Assembly (NCBI RefSeq): GCF_000247645.1
Contig: NZ_AHWA01000004.1
Location: 992,001 to 1,056,000, forward strand
Length of the DNA stretch: 64,000 bases
Reading direction: 5' to 3'
Source of the DNA: Salinibacterium sp. PAMC 21357
GTDB taxonomy: Bacteria > Actinomycetota > Actinomycetes > Actinomycetales > Microbacteriaceae
This document shows, in pieces, positions 9,123 through 18,376 of the stretch. Numbering within the stretch: the first letter of the stretch is position 1; the number at the start of each line of letters is the position of its first letter. The notes below the pieces were generated by a model. The model saw nothing but the letters and a program-made list of their open reading frames with translations, searched no databases and was not told the DNA's origin. The position numbers and the translations under genes are program-made.

Positions 9123-10402
9123 GTGCCGATTCGCCATCCGTTTCGCCCTCAACGCTCCACGACCGCTCATCGCCGCCTCCTTCCGGTGCTGGCTACCGCT
9201 GCACTTACTGCGTTGGCCTTGAGCGCGTGCTCAGCGCCGACGAACACTCCTCGCGGCCCTGAGTTCTTCGATTGGTCTGACGTGCAGGTCGCGGCTGACG
9301 GCCAGACCGTGAAGCTATGGATGTGGGGCGGCGACGATCAGGGCAATGCCTACGTCGACGACGTGTTGGCTCCGGCCGCGGCAGCGCAGGGAGTCACACT
9401 CGAACGAGTACCCATTGCCGACACGAAGGATGCCCTGAACCGGGTCTTCACCGAGCTGCAGGCGGGCCGCAATGCGGATGGCGCTGTCGACCTCGTCTGG
9501 ATTAATGGCGACAACTTCCGCACCGGTAAGCAGGCGGATGCGTGGTTCTGCGACTGGACCGGACTCCTCCCCAACATGAACTTTGTCTCCGACACCGACC
9601 CGCTGCTCACGGAAGACTTCGGAACCCCCGTTGAGGGCTGCGAAGCCCCCTGGCACAAAGCGCAATTCTCCTTTGTCTACAACTCGGCCACGGTGCCAAA
9701 CCCACCGACCACAGTCGAGGGCATCCTCGACTGGGCCGAAGCCAACCCCGGTCGCTTCACTTACCCGGCGGCCCCCGATTTCACCGGCTCCGCTTTCTTG
9801 CGGTCTGTTCTTTACAGCGAGTCCGGTAGCCACGAAAACGTGCCCTCGGTCTACAGCGATGAGGCCTTCGACGAACTGTCTCCGGCCCTGTTCGACCGTC
9901 TCAAAGCCCTCGCTCCTTCACTCTGGCGTGAAGGCAGCACGTACCCCGCGACATCCGAACAGCTCACGAAGCTGTTTGCCGACGGCGAGATCGACATGAT
10001 GATGACCTACGGGCCAGCCACTCTCACCGCCCTCGTCGAGAACGGCACCCTGCCCGAGACGACGCGAGTGCTGACCGTCGACGACGGAACGCTCGGCAAC
10101 GCCAGCTTCTTTGGCATCCCGAGAACTCCGGCAACATCGCCGGCGCCATGGTCGTCGCCAACGAAGCGCTCTCGGTTAAACAGCAAGTCGCCAAGGCTGA
10201 CCCTGCCGTGTGGGGCCAGTTCACGGTTCTTGATTTGGATGCTCTCTCCGCCGCTGATCGTGCCCTCTTCGATGCACTGCCACAATCACCGGTGGTGCCG
10301 AGTTTTGACATGCTGTCACGCAATGCCAACCCGGAGCTTTCGGCCGAGTGGGTTCCCGCCCTCGACGAGGCCTGGCGCACCCGGATCGCCGCGGGTCAAT
10401 GA
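9123..10402 (+). pseudogene. ynjB: YnjB-like ABC substrate-binding lipoprotein, interrupted by a -1 frameshift
   Basis: The chosen start is GTG 9123, with AAGGAG ending 7 bases upstream, giving a lipoprotein signal with lipobox LALSACS. The protein follows the YnjB pattern (LWMWGGDDQGNAYVDD, DLVWINGDNF, FTYPAAPDFTGSAF) up to FFGIP near 10120. The rest (ENSGNIAGAMVVANEALS through to ARTRIAAGQ-type end) is in the next frame, ending at TGA 10400-10402. Adding one C to the CCC at about 10118-10120 restores the family-typical IPxNSGNxAGAMVVAN. It is the binding protein of a three-gene importer. The shift may be a real mutation or a read error. Confidence 0.85.
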
Positions 10403-11325
10403 CAGCAGCGCCGTCGGTCACGCCACCGAGGCAGGGGTCTGTCTCCGAGTCGGCGAGACCCGCGCGGCAGGGACGGCCGGTTCGACCGCGCCGACGTCAA
10501 CTGCGCGCGGGACTGCTCGTGCTGCCCGCGGTCATCCCCGTCGCCTTCGTGGTGATCGGTGGAGTGGGAACGACGCTGCTTCAGAGCCTCGGCCTGATGC
10601 CTCTTGTTGGCGCCGCCGAGCTCAGCACCGCAGCGTTCGACGACACCGACGAGCTGCTCACCTCGGCCCTGCTCTCGCTGTCGATCGCGGTGGTCTCCAC
10701 GGCAATCGCCGCCGTCGTCGGTTTCTTCACAGCGGTACTGATCATTTCGGGCAACTGGGGCGGTCGCATCGTCGGCGTTCTCGGCGCTGCAGCGGTGACA
10801 GTTCCGCATCTCGTCGGGGCAGCGACCGTGGGGCTGCTGCTCTCCGATTCCGGCGTCCTTGCTCGACTGCTCGGGGTGTCGCCCGAAGCCTGGCCCGCGC
10901 TTGTCGCCGGCCCAACCTGGTTCGCCGTCGTTGCCGAATATGCTTGGAAAGAATCAGCGTTCATCGCGCTCATCATCGTCGGCACCCTCGCGACTCGCAT
11001 CACGTCGTACGACGAAACCGCCGCGGTGCTCGGTGCGCGGCGGCCGGCGCGATTGCGACTCGTACTTTTTCCGCTGGCGGCGCCGTCACTGCTGGTGGCA
11101 TCCGCTATCGCCTTCGCTTATACGCTCGGCTCCTATGAAGTGGCGTGGATGCTCGGCAAGACTTATCCCGAACCGCTCTCGGTCATGGCGCTGCGCCTCT
11201 TCAATTCCGCCAGCTTGACCGCCCGCCCGGAGGCCGCCGCCATCGGCGTCATCACTGTCGTACTCACGGCCGTCGTTGTGGCCGCCGCGATGCTCGGTCT
11301 GCGTCGAATGCGGGCGTGGCGATGA
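10399..11325 (+). CDS. YnjC-like ABC transporter permease, first half
   Basis: This binding-protein-dependent permease is about 308 residues long from the ATG at 10399, which overlaps the stop of the ynjB-like gene (ATGA). A basic N-terminus is followed by about six hydrophobic segments. The EAA-like loop around ETAAVLGARRPARLRLVLFP contacts the ATPase. E. coli YnjC is one long protein with two permease halves, whereas here two separate permease genes overlap by four bases. The importer's substrate is unknown. Family context suggests thiamine, iron or another small solute of the Fbp/thiamine-type importers. Confidence 0.87.
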   Translation: MTAAPSVTPPRQGSVSESARPARQGRPVRPRRRQLRAGLLVLPAVIPVAFVVIGGVGTTLLQSLGLMPLVGAAELSTAAFDDTDELLTSALLSLSIAVVSTAIAAVVGFFTAVLIISGNWGGRIVGVLGAAAVTVPHLVGAATVGLLLSDSGVLARLLGVSPEAWPALVAGPTWFAVVAEYAWKESAFIALIIVGTLATRITSYDETAAVLGARRPARLRLVLFPLAAPSLLVASAIAFAYTLGSYEVAWMLGKTYPEPLSVMALRLFNSASLTARPEAAAIGVITVVLTAVVVAAAMLGLRRMRAWR

Positions 11326-12209
11326 CTCTTTCCACTAGCAACGTTGACGTCGAGCGCGCGCACCGCGACCAGCTCGAACGCCGGATGCCGGGCGACGCCG
11401 GCCGCCCTCTCTCGCAATCGCGCGGAGTGATGCGCACGGCACGCATCCTCTCGACCGTGCTCATGTCGCTATGGTTCGCGCTGCCGTTTTTGCCGCTCGT
11501 GCTGTGGTCGTTTGCGAACTCGTGGTCGGCTCCCGACCTGCTGCCGATGCAGTTGGGCACGGATGGTCTCACTGCCGCCCTCGCGAACGGTGCTGTCGCT
11601 GCCTTTGGTGAATCGCTGCTGCTCTCGCTCATCGTCGCAGCCATCGCGACTCCGGTCGGAGCGATGGCCGCCCGTGCGCTCTCCCGCCGCACCCTGCCGT
11701 TCGGTCGACTCGTGAGCGTGTTGCTCTTCTCGCCCGTTCTGCTGCCGCCATTCGCCGCGGTTCTCGGCATCAACGTGGTGCTGTTGCGCGCGTGGGTGCC
11801 GCCCGAGCTTGGCGTGATTCTCGTGCTCGTGGTCGTCGCAATCCCGTACACGACGTTCTCGATGCGGGTCGCGTATGCCGCCTACGACGACGGCTTTGAC
11901 GAAGCAGCCCGCACGCTCGGCGCCACCTCCCGGTTCGCGCTGTGGCGCATTCACCTTCCCCTTATTGCTCCCGCGCTGGCCCGCTCCGCGTTTTTGGCGT
12001 TCTTGGTGGGGTGGAGCGATTACCTCGTCACCCTCGTGGTGGGTGGCGGGCAGCTCATCACCTTGCCGCTGATCATTGCGTCCAGCGCATCCGGAATCGG
12101 TAACGAATCGAGCGTGGCTGTGTTGTCACTCTCCGCGGTGATTCCACCGCTCATCCTTCTCGCGTTCGTGTCGCGTGCCCGCAACCTCAACCCAGGGAAA
12201 AAGTCATGA
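11322..12209 (+). CDS. YnjC-like ABC transporter permease, second half
   Basis: This second membrane subunit has about 295 residues from ATG 11322 (ATGA overlap with the preceding gene). The hydrophobic segments and the loop DEAARTLGATSRFALWRIHLP form the permease core and ATPase contact. It would pair with the preceding permease as a heterodimer. The N-terminal 35 residues are polar and may extend into the cytoplasm. Four-base overlaps on both sides show tight coupling with the permease upstream and the ATPase downstream. Confidence 0.87.
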   Translation: MTLSTSNVDVERAHRDQLERRMPGDAGRPLSQSRGVMRTARILSTVLMSLWFALPFLPLVLWSFANSWSAPDLLPMQLGTDGLTAALANGAVAAFGESLLLSLIVAAIATPVGAMAARALSRRTLPFGRLVSVLLFSPVLLPPFAAVLGINVVLLRAWVPPELGVILVLVVVAIPYTTFSMRVAYAAYDDGFDEAARTLGATSRFALWRIHLPLIAPALARSAFLAFLVGWSDYLVTLVVGGGQLITLPLIIASSASGIGNESSVAVLSLSAVIPPLILLAFVSRARNLNPGKKS

Positions 12210-13372
12210 TCCCCACATCGGCAGCCACAGATTCGATGACCGCTGCATCGGCGGCTCCTGAATCGACGACCTCGGCGATTACCCTCACGGCCGTCACGAA
12301 GACGTACTCGGCCGCATCGCCGGCCGCACTGCAGGGCGTGAACCTCGATATTCTGCCCGGCACAAGCACCGCCATCGTCGGGCCGAGCGGCTCGGGCAAG
12401 AGCACGATTCTGCGCATCATTGCGGGCCTTGAGGATGCCAATGGCGGTCGCGTGCGCTTGGCCGGTCGGGATGTCACAGCATTGCTGCCCGAAGAGCGCG
12501 GCATTGCGATGGTCTTTCAACGCCCGCTGCTCTTCCCCCATTTGACGGTGCTCGACAACGTCGCCTTCGCCGATCGTGCCGCGGGTCTCAGCCGCGCTCA
12601 CGCCCGCGAACGGGCGCGCGAACACCTTGAACTCGTGCACATGGCGGAGTTCGGCGGGCGCTCACCGCACTCGCTCTCGGGAGGCCAGCAGCAACGCGTG
12701 GCCGTCGCCCGCGCTCTCGCCGCCAAGCCATCGGTGCTGCTGCTCGACGAACCGTTCAGCGCCCTCGACCTTGGCCTCAAAGACGATATGCACGCGATGA
12801 TCGCCGAGATTCGCCAGGCCGTGAATCCAACCATCCTCTTCGTCACGCATGACCGGGATGAGGCCAGCGCCATGGCCGAACGCATCGTCGTGCTCGAGAA
12901 CGGCCAGCTGCTGCAACACGACACCGTCGATCACGTCTTTCATCGCCCCGCCTCCCTCGCGGTCGCCCGGCTACTCGGCGGTAAGAACGCCTTTGCCGGC
13001 ACGATCGAGAACGACGTGCACCATTCCGCGTTGGGCGCTGTCGCGCTCGATGGAGACGTTGTCTCCGGCCCCGCCACGCTCGTCTTCCGCCACGAAGCTG
13101 TCACCGCAACACTGCGCCAACTCACCAGCGGGGCGGATGCTGTGGCTCTCGCCACGCGTCATGCCGACGCCGCTGCCTGCCAACGTTCCGGCCCGCGGGC
13201 GCTGCACGGTGTCGTCACGGCCATCGTTCAGCGGGGCCCGCGCCGCGAAGTAATCGTGCGGGTCGCAGATGCTGACGTGCACGGCGAGGCAGCCCCCGGG
13301 CATCCGCTCGCGGTCGGCGATCTCGTCACGGTGAGCCTGCCGTGTGAAGCGCTCTGGGCTGTGCCCGCGTAG
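12206..13372 (+). CDS. ynjD: YnjD-like ABC transporter ATP-binding protein
   Basis: This 388-residue ATPase shows Walker A GPSGSGKST at residues 59-67, Q-loop VFQRP, signature LSGGQQQR, Walker B VLLLDEP and H-loop VTHDRDEA. A C-terminal extension of about 110 residues matches a TOBE-type regulatory domain, as in the PotA/FbpC group. The ATG overlaps the stop of the second permease gene. The first 20 residues are Ala/Ser/Thr-rich and the start could be ATG 12236. It completes the binding protein, permease, permease, ATPase operon. If the binding-protein frameshift is real, this ATPase would energise a crippled importer. Confidence 0.9.
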   Translation: MIPTSAATDSMTAASAAPESTTSAITLTAVTKTYSAASPAALQGVNLDILPGTSTAIVGPSGSGKSTILRIIAGLEDANGGRVRLAGRDVTALLPEERGIAMVFQRPLLFPHLTVLDNVAFADRAAGLSRAHARERAREHLELVHMAEFGGRSPHSLSGGQQQRVAVARALAAKPSVLLLDEPFSALDLGLKDDMHAMIAEIRQAVNPTILFVTHDRDEASAMAERIVVLENGQLLQHDTVDHVFHRPASLAVARLLGGKNAFAGTIENDVHHSALGAVALDGDVVSGPATLVFRHEAVTATLRQLTSGADAVALATRHADAAACQRSGPRALHGVVTAIVQRGPRREVIVRVADADVHGEAAPGHPLAVGDLVTVSLPCEALWAVPA

Positions 13373-13425
13373 CCGAGCAATCGCGGGGCAGAACAATCGC
13401 AGAGCGGAACAATCGCGGAGACGTC
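13373..13425. repeat. Short imperfect direct repeat in an intergenic gap
   Basis: AGCAATCGCGG, AACAATCGCAG and AACAATCGCGG occur one after another at about 17-base spacing, between the importer operon and the converging TVP38-like gene. No terminator-like hairpin with a T run is visible, and the role is unknown. Confidence 0.5.
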
Positions 13426-13481
13426 GCAAGCGCTGAGGCCGGGCAAGCGCTAAATGCCGCGCCGCCGCGCATCCATCACGG

Positions 13482-14198
13482 CTAGGCCTGCTCTGGCGCA
13501 ACCTGCGCTGCAGCAGGTGGCGCGGTTGGGGCGTCGCTTGCGGCATCGTCGTCGTGACCATCTTTGCGGAGGCGGTGCGCAATGAGGACCCCACCAATCG
13601 TGAGAACGCCGAGTGCACCAAGTGCGATGTAGAGCCCGCTGTCGAGGTCTGCCCCGTACGCCCCGACGGCAACGTAGGCGAGGGTTCCCGGGATAATTCC
13701 GATGACAGTACCGAGCGCGTAGTCCCGGATGCGCACCGCGGTCAGCCCTGCCGCGTAGTTAATGAGCGTGAAGGGGAGCACCGGAATCAGTCGCAACGCA
13801 ATCACGGAGAGCAGACCGCGGCGCTGCAACATGTCGTCGACAGCGCGCACTCGCCCACCGGTGAAATGTTCGACCGCATCCCGGCCCAGGATTCTGCCAA
13901 GCCAGAACGAGAGAGCCGCACCAATTAGTGCACTGATCAACACGATAAGAGTGCCGATCCACATTCCCCAGGCAACCCCGCCAGCGACGCTCAGCACGCC
14001 CTTCGGAACCGGAGTCAGAGTGAGCAGCGCATAGCCGATCACGAAGATGGCAATCCCGAGAGTTCCTGCACTCTGGGTTAGCTCGTGGATCTCATCCGCC
14101 GAAGGAATCTGCACAGTAAACGCCAGAATCACGATCGTCACGAGAATAATGCCAAGCACGCCAGCGCGCCACAGAGTAGAGGTGCGGGTCTTTGTCAT
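13482..14198 (-). CDS. TVP38/TMEM64 (VTT/DedA-like) membrane protein, paralogue 2
   Basis: This 238-residue paralogue of the protein at 8256-8981 shares FWLGRILGRDAVEHFTGG, RLIPVLPFTLINYAAG and IPGTLAYVAVGAYG, with a divergent Asp/Ala/Pro-rich C-terminus. The start is the ATG at 14198. As in paralogue 1, the ATG is preceded by a -10-like hexamer (TAACAT) 7 bases away and no ribosome-binding site. CACATCACA lies 35 bases before the ATG in both genes. The paralogues flank the YnjBCD-like operon, suggesting a duplication that kept its promoter. Confidence 0.9.
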   Translation of the reverse strand: MTKTRTSTLWRAGVLGIILVTIVILAFTVQIPSADEIHELTQSAGTLGIAIFVIGYALLTLTPVPKGVLSVAGGVAWGMWIGTLIVLISALIGAALSFWLGRILGRDAVEHFTGGRVRAVDDMLQRRGLLSVIALRLIPVLPFTLINYAAGLTAVRIRDYALGTVIGIIPGTLAYVAVGAYGADLDSGLYIALGALGVLTIGGVLIAHRLRKDGHDDDAASDAPTAPPAAAQVAPEQA

Positions 14199-14255
14199 TA
14201 GGCCAATGTTACGTCTCCCACGGCTTCTCGCAGTGTGATGTGTCAGCATAACCAG

Positions 14256-15284
14256 ATGGTCTATGCCGCTAATGAATCCCGCTACGAACCGATGCCGTAC
14301 CGCCGAGTAGGTCGCAGTGGCCTGAAACTGCCAGCAGTCTCGCTCGGGCTGTGGCAAAACTTTGGCGACGACAAGCCGATCGCCAACCAGCGTGCCATTC
14401 TTCGCCGGGCCTTCGATCTCGGCGTCACCCACTTTGACCTCGCAAATAACTACGGCCCGCCCGCCGGTTCTGCTGAGTCGAACTTTGGCCAGATTCTGCG
14501 CGAAGATTTCTTGCCGTACCGCGACGAGATGATCATCTCCAGCAAGGCCGGCTACGACATGTGGCCGGGCCCCTACGGTGTGATGGGTTCGCGCAAATAC
14601 TTGCTCGCGAGCCTTGACCAGTCGCTGAACCGACTTGGCCTCGACTATGTCGATATCTTTTACTCCCACCGCGCCGACCCCGACACTCCTCTCGAGGAGA
14701 CGATGGGCGCCCTGCATACCGCAGTGACGTCGGGTCGCGCACTCTATGCGGGTATCTCAAGCTATTCGCCAGAGCTCACGCGCGAAGCGGTGCGCATCAT
14801 GAACGATCTCGGAACACCCTTGGTTATTCACCAGCCCTCCTACTCCATGTTCAATCGCTGGGTCGAAGACGGATTGCTCGACACCGTCGACGAACTCGGC
14901 TTGGGCGTTATCGCTTTCTCCCCACTCGCCCAGGGTCTGCTGACTGACCGCTACCTTGGCGAGATTCCTGCCGACTCCCGCGCCGCTAAGGGTGGCTCGC
15001 TCAAGTCGGGAATGATCAACAATGAAACTCTCGGTCGCGTGAAGGCCCTCAACGACATCGCTGCCGGTCGCGGGCAGTCCCTCGCGCAACTCGCCATCTC
15101 GTGGGCGCTGCGCAATGAGCGCGTCACCTCTGCTCTCATCGGCGCTTCGAGTGTAAGCCAGCTTGAGCAGAACCTCGCTGCGGTTCAGAACCTCGAATTC
15201 GAGCCCGCCGAGTTGGCAGCGATCGACGAACACGCCAAAGATGCCGACATCAACCTGTGGGCGGCATCGAGCGCGGTTTCCTAA
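14256..15284 (+). CDS. Aldo/keto reductase, L-glyceraldehyde 3-phosphate reductase (YghZ/GprA) type
   Basis: This NADPH-dependent (beta/alpha)8 reductase has about 342 residues. The N-terminal MPYRRVGRSGLKLPAVSLGLW, the DLANNYGPPAGSAE loop with the catalytic Asp and Tyr, SSKAGYDMWPGPYG, and FSPLAQGLLTDRYL are characteristic of the YghZ branch (AKR14). E. coli YghZ reduces L-glyceraldehyde 3-phosphate and methylglyoxal, and activity here is inferred. I chose ATG 14256 (MVYAANE) over ATG 14235. It is divergent from the TVP38-like gene across a short gap that holds the shared promoter box. Confidence 0.9.
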   Translation: MVYAANESRYEPMPYRRVGRSGLKLPAVSLGLWQNFGDDKPIANQRAILRRAFDLGVTHFDLANNYGPPAGSAESNFGQILREDFLPYRDEMIISSKAGYDMWPGPYGVMGSRKYLLASLDQSLNRLGLDYVDIFYSHRADPDTPLEETMGALHTAVTSGRALYAGISSYSPELTREAVRIMNDLGTPLVIHQPSYSMFNRWVEDGLLDTVDELGLGVIAFSPLAQGLLTDRYLGEIPADSRAAKGGSLKSGMINNETLGRVKALNDIAAGRGQSLAQLAISWALRNERVTSALIGASSVSQLEQNLAAVQNLEFEPAELAAIDEHAKDADINLWAASSAVS

Positions 15285-15384
15285 GCGGCACAGCGGTCGA
15301 CGGTTCTGTGTGCCACTTCACAGACACCGATAGCTGGATCCTTCTACCCTTGGCGAACACCACGCCAGGGCCGGGAGTCAGCTC

Positions 15385-16410
15385 ATGAAGAAGCAAACAA
15401 CAGCAATCATGATCACCAGCGCTGTGGTGGGAATCGGCGCCATCATCGCTGGCATCGCTCTGAGCGCAAGCAACACCAGCGCGCCGAGCAGTTCATCCGA
15501 AACGACAGACTCTTCACCGAACACCGCCAACATTCCGCTCTTCCTTGAACAGGGCTTTGCTTCCACTGACTGGTCGCAGGCAGACCCTGCGATCAGCCAA
15601 GCACTCAGCGGCGGCCCGCCAAAAGATGGAATCCCGGCGATCGATGAGCCCCGCTTTGAGCCAGTCGCCAACTTCGAGCATCCGGATGACGTGCTCGCCA
15701 TTCTGGTTCAGGGCGACACTGAGACCAAGGCGTACCCCTACAACATCTTGGTCTGGCACGAAATCGTGAACGACACAATCGACGGTTCACCAATCGCCGT
15801 TAGTTTCTGCCCGCTCTGCGGCAGCGCCGCCGTCTATGACAGCGTGCTGCCTAAGGGCACCGTTACTACGTTTGGGGTCAGCGGCGGACTTCTCGAGAGC
15901 AACATGATCATGTTCGATCGCGAAACCGAGACACTCTGGCAGCAGAGCACCGGCAAGGCGTTGGCTGGAGAGCACTACCCCAGCGAACTCGAATTGCGCA
16001 GTTTCCAACTGCTCAGTCTCGGAGAGATCAAGGACCGCTATCCGCAAGCCCTGGTGCTCAGCGAAGCCACTGGGCACACGCGCGACTACGCCAACAACCC
16101 TTACGCCGGGTATGACGACAGCGAAAGCTTCTACTTCGTGCCGAGCCGGGTAGATGACCGCTACCCCGCTAAAGAGATCTTCGTAGCCTTCACCGTGGGT
16201 GACATCGCCGTAGCGGCCCCGTGGTTGAAGCTCGAAGACGGTGAGAGCTACGACGCGACGATTGCTGACGAGACGGTCTCCCTAGAGCAAACCGACGGCG
16301 AACTGCACATAGCCGGGCCGGATGGGGCGGAGATCCCGTTCTACTTCGAAATGTGGTTCAGCTGGGCCGTGCAGAACGACGGCGGTCAGGTGTTCGATCC
16401 CACGCGGTAG
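15385..16410 (+). CDS. DUF3179 domain-containing membrane-anchored protein
   Basis: This 341-residue protein has an N-terminal transmembrane or signal anchor (residues 7-27) and a Ser/Thr-rich linker. A DUF3179 domain follows, recognised by PYNILVWHEIVND, the cysteine motif SFCPLCGSA and RETETLWQQSTG. The domain should be extracytoplasmic. Its biochemical function is unknown to me, and the CPLC pair could bind metal or form a disulfide. It is a single gene with GGGAG upstream and it converges on a very short gene on the other strand. Confidence 0.88.
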   Translation: MKKQTTAIMITSAVVGIGAIIAGIALSASNTSAPSSSSETTDSSPNTANIPLFLEQGFASTDWSQADPAISQALSGGPPKDGIPAIDEPRFEPVANFEHPDDVLAILVQGDTETKAYPYNILVWHEIVNDTIDGSPIAVSFCPLCGSAAVYDSVLPKGTVTTFGVSGGLLESNMIMFDRETETLWQQSTGKALAGEHYPSELELRSFQLLSLGEIKDRYPQALVLSEATGHTRDYANNPYAGYDDSESFYFVPSRVDDRYPAKEIFVAFTVGDIAVAAPWLKLEDGESYDATIADETVSLEQTDGELHIAGPDGAEIPFYFEMWFSWAVQNDGGQVFDPTR

Positions 16411-16444
16411 TTCCGGCAAGCGACAGCGTTCGCAGGTCGCTCGC

Positions 16445-16606
16445 TTAGCTCGAATCGTTCGCGCGCTTCGAGTCCCGCTCGTCCTTCGCGGTCTCGTCGA
16501 AGACCTGAGGATCGCCGTTGCCCCCGCCAGACGCTTGCAAGAAGCTCTGCGCAACATTTGCCGCCGTAGCGCCGAGGCGATAGAGGAACACCGTGAGCTT
16601 GGACAT
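16445..16606 (-). CDS. Small conserved-looking protein of 53 residues
   Basis: ATG 16606 to TAA 16445 encodes 53 residues. A short hydrophobic N-terminus (MSKLTVFLYRLGATAANVAQ) is followed by a Gly-rich turn and a strongly charged tail (DETAKDERDSKRANDS). Codons have the GC-rich third positions of the neighbours. TAGGCT lies 6 bases before the ATG, the exact geometry of a leaderless -10 box. The function is unknown. The amphipathic start with a charged tail resembles many small actinobacterial membrane-associated proteins. Confidence 0.55.
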   Translation of the reverse strand: MSKLTVFLYRLGATAANVAQSFLQASGGGNGDPQVFDETAKDERDSKRANDSS

Positions 16607-16689
16607 GCTGCCAGCCTAGACGCATAACCGAGGAAGAATCCATTCGTCGCGTAGCACGTCAGCGCGCGGCCCTTCGCGCCCTCTAATGT

Positions 16690-17646
16690 CTAGTCGTCAG
16701 TGGCCGGGGTCATCGCCGAGATGATTTCGTAGGCGACATGGGATGCGGCCACGGCGGTGATCTGGGCATGGTCGTAAGCGGGGGCGACTTCGACAACGTC
16801 GGCTCCGACGATGTTGACGTTGCGTAGTGCACGCAGCATCGCGAGCAGTTCGCGGCTGGTCATTCCGCCGGCCTCGGGAGTTCCGGTGCCGGGCGCGTGG
16901 GCGGGGTCGAGCACATCGATGTCGACCGAAACGTAGACGGGGCGATCACCGAGGCGGGCGAGCGTCCGCTCAATTGCACTCTGCAACCCTTCGGTCTCAA
17001 GCTCAGCGCTAGAGATGATTGCAAAGCCGAGGCGTTCGTCATCACGAAGGTCATCGCGCGAATATAGCGGACCGCGGATGCCCACGTGCATGCTCGCGTG
17101 CATGTCGATGAGGCCTTCTTCTGAGGCGCGACGGAACGGGGTACCGTGCGTTATCGGGGCACCAAAGTAGGTGTCCCAGGTGTCGAGGTGCGCATCAAAG
17201 TGCAGCACCGCGATGGGCCCGTGCTTCTCAGCAACCACCCGCAACAGGGGCAGTGCGATGGTGTGGTCTCCACCGATAGTGACGAGGCGCTTGCCATCGG
17301 CGCTGAGTTCGGTTGCGGCTTGCTGAATCTGGGCGACAGCCTCGCTGAGGTCAAAGGGGTTGGCAGAAATATCGCCAGCATCCACGACCTGTTGGGTGCT
17401 GAACGGGGTGACATCTTGCGCAGGATTATAGGGGCGAAGCAGGCGTGAGGCTTCGCGTACGTGCGCTGGTCCGAAGCGGGCGCCTGGTCGGTAGCTGACG
17501 CCGCTGTCGAAGGGGATTCCGACGACCGCGATATCGGCACGCGGTACGTCTTCGATTCGCGGCAAGCGGGCAAATGTCGCGATGCCGGCGTAGCGCGGTG
17601 CAATGCTGGCGTCGGCGGGGCCGATTGGTTCGGTGCGTTCAGTCAT
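16690..17646 (-). CDS. speB: Agmatinase (arginase/ureohydrolase family)
   Basis: This 318-residue binuclear manganese hydrolase should convert agmatine to putrescine and urea. Ligands are seen in [14 protein letters not shown] and [14 protein letters not shown], and the agmatinase-type end of the last motif (GTGTPEAGG) favours SpeB over arginase. [16 protein letters not shown] is the typical N-terminal motif. It is divergently transcribed from a helix-turn-helix/cupin regulator of the type that controls polyamine genes. Other guanidino substrates, such as guanidinobutyrate, cannot be excluded. Confidence 0.9.
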   Translation of the reverse strand: MTERTEPIGPADASIAPRYAGIATFARLPRIEDVPRADIAVVGIPFDSGVSYRPGARFGPAHVREASRLLRPYNPAQDVTPFSTQQVVDAGDISANPFDLSEAVAQIQQAATELSADGKRLVTIGGDHTIALPLLRVVAEKHGPIAVLHFDAHLDTWDTYFGAPITHGTPFRRASEEGLIDMHASMHVGIRGPLYSRDDLRDDERLGFAIISSAELETEGLQSAIERTLARLGDRPVYVSVDIDVLDPAHAPGTGTPEAGGMTSRELLAMLRALRNVNIVGADVVEVAPAYDHAQITAVAASHVAYEIISAMTPATDD

Positions 17647-17791
17647 GGAGGCCGCTTCCCTGCGTTGGTCCGAATGAGATACTGATGCGAAACATAAAGT
17701 GCATATTAGGCAACAAAGTTGTGACCGAGTCTGCCCGCATCCACCGCGCCTGTCAAGATAGAGAAGAATTCACCTCCACCTAAGGAACTTC

Positions 17792-18376
17792 ATGCGTCCC
17801 GTGCATCCCACGCCATCCGAGAACCGCGTTCGAGTCGGTGCACGCCTGCGTTCAAGCCGCCGTACCCAAGGGCTCACCATCGAACAGCTGGCAGCGGCAA
17901 CCAACCTAACTAAAGGGTTTATCAGCCGGGTGGAACGCGACGAAACCTCCCCGAGCGTCGCAACCCTGCTCACCATCTGCGAGGTGTTGTCCCTGCCCAT
18001 CGGTGCACTATTTGAAGCCGCCGAAACGGAATTCGTTGCCCTCGCCGATGCCCCGCTGATCAACATGGGCGGCCGGGGCGCAATCGAACGCATGGTCACG
18101 CCACGCGGTCAACCAAAGATTCAGATGCTGCGGTCAACGCTGCAGCCTGGGGCCGACGGCGGAGACAAGCTCTACACCGTCAACTGCGACGTCGAGGTGG
18201 TGCACGTCATCAGCGGAAATTTCGAAATCCAGTTCACCGACCGCACTGTCGCGCTCGCCGCCGGCGACACCATCACCTTTCCTGGCCGTGAGCTTCACAA
18301 CTGGAAAAACGCCGGAACCGTGGATGCCGAAGTGCTGTGGACTCTCGTGCCCGCAGCCTGGAGCGGCGCAGTTTAG
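17792..18376 (+). CDS. XRE-family regulator with C-terminal cupin domain
   Basis: This 194-residue regulator has a helix-turn-helix at about residues 14-68 (GARLRSSRRTQGLTIEQLAAATNL, broken here for length at the helix) and a cupin ligand-binding domain at about 115-188 (VVHVISGNFEIQF, GDTITFPGRELHNWKN). It resembles PuuR-type polyamine or amino-acid regulators. It is divergent from agmatinase, so control of that gene and itself is the simplest reading. Its stop overlaps the stop of the converging IclR-type gene by four bases. Confidence 0.88.
   Translation: MRPVHPTPSENRVRVGARLRSSRRTQGLTIEQLAAATNLTKGFISRVERDETSPSVATLLTICEVLSLPIGALFEAAETEFVALADAPLINMGGRGAIERMVTPRGQPKIQMLRSTLQPGADGGDKLYTVNCDVEVVHVISGNFEIQFTDRTVALAAGDTITFPGRELHNWKNAGTVDAEVLWTLVPAAWSGAV

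Noticed and set aside
9018-11138. Single 706-codon frame covering the YnjB-like gene and part of the permease
   Set aside because: After residue ~370 the frame leaves the family sequence and continues as nonsense through the permease gene. The true product switches frame near 10120.
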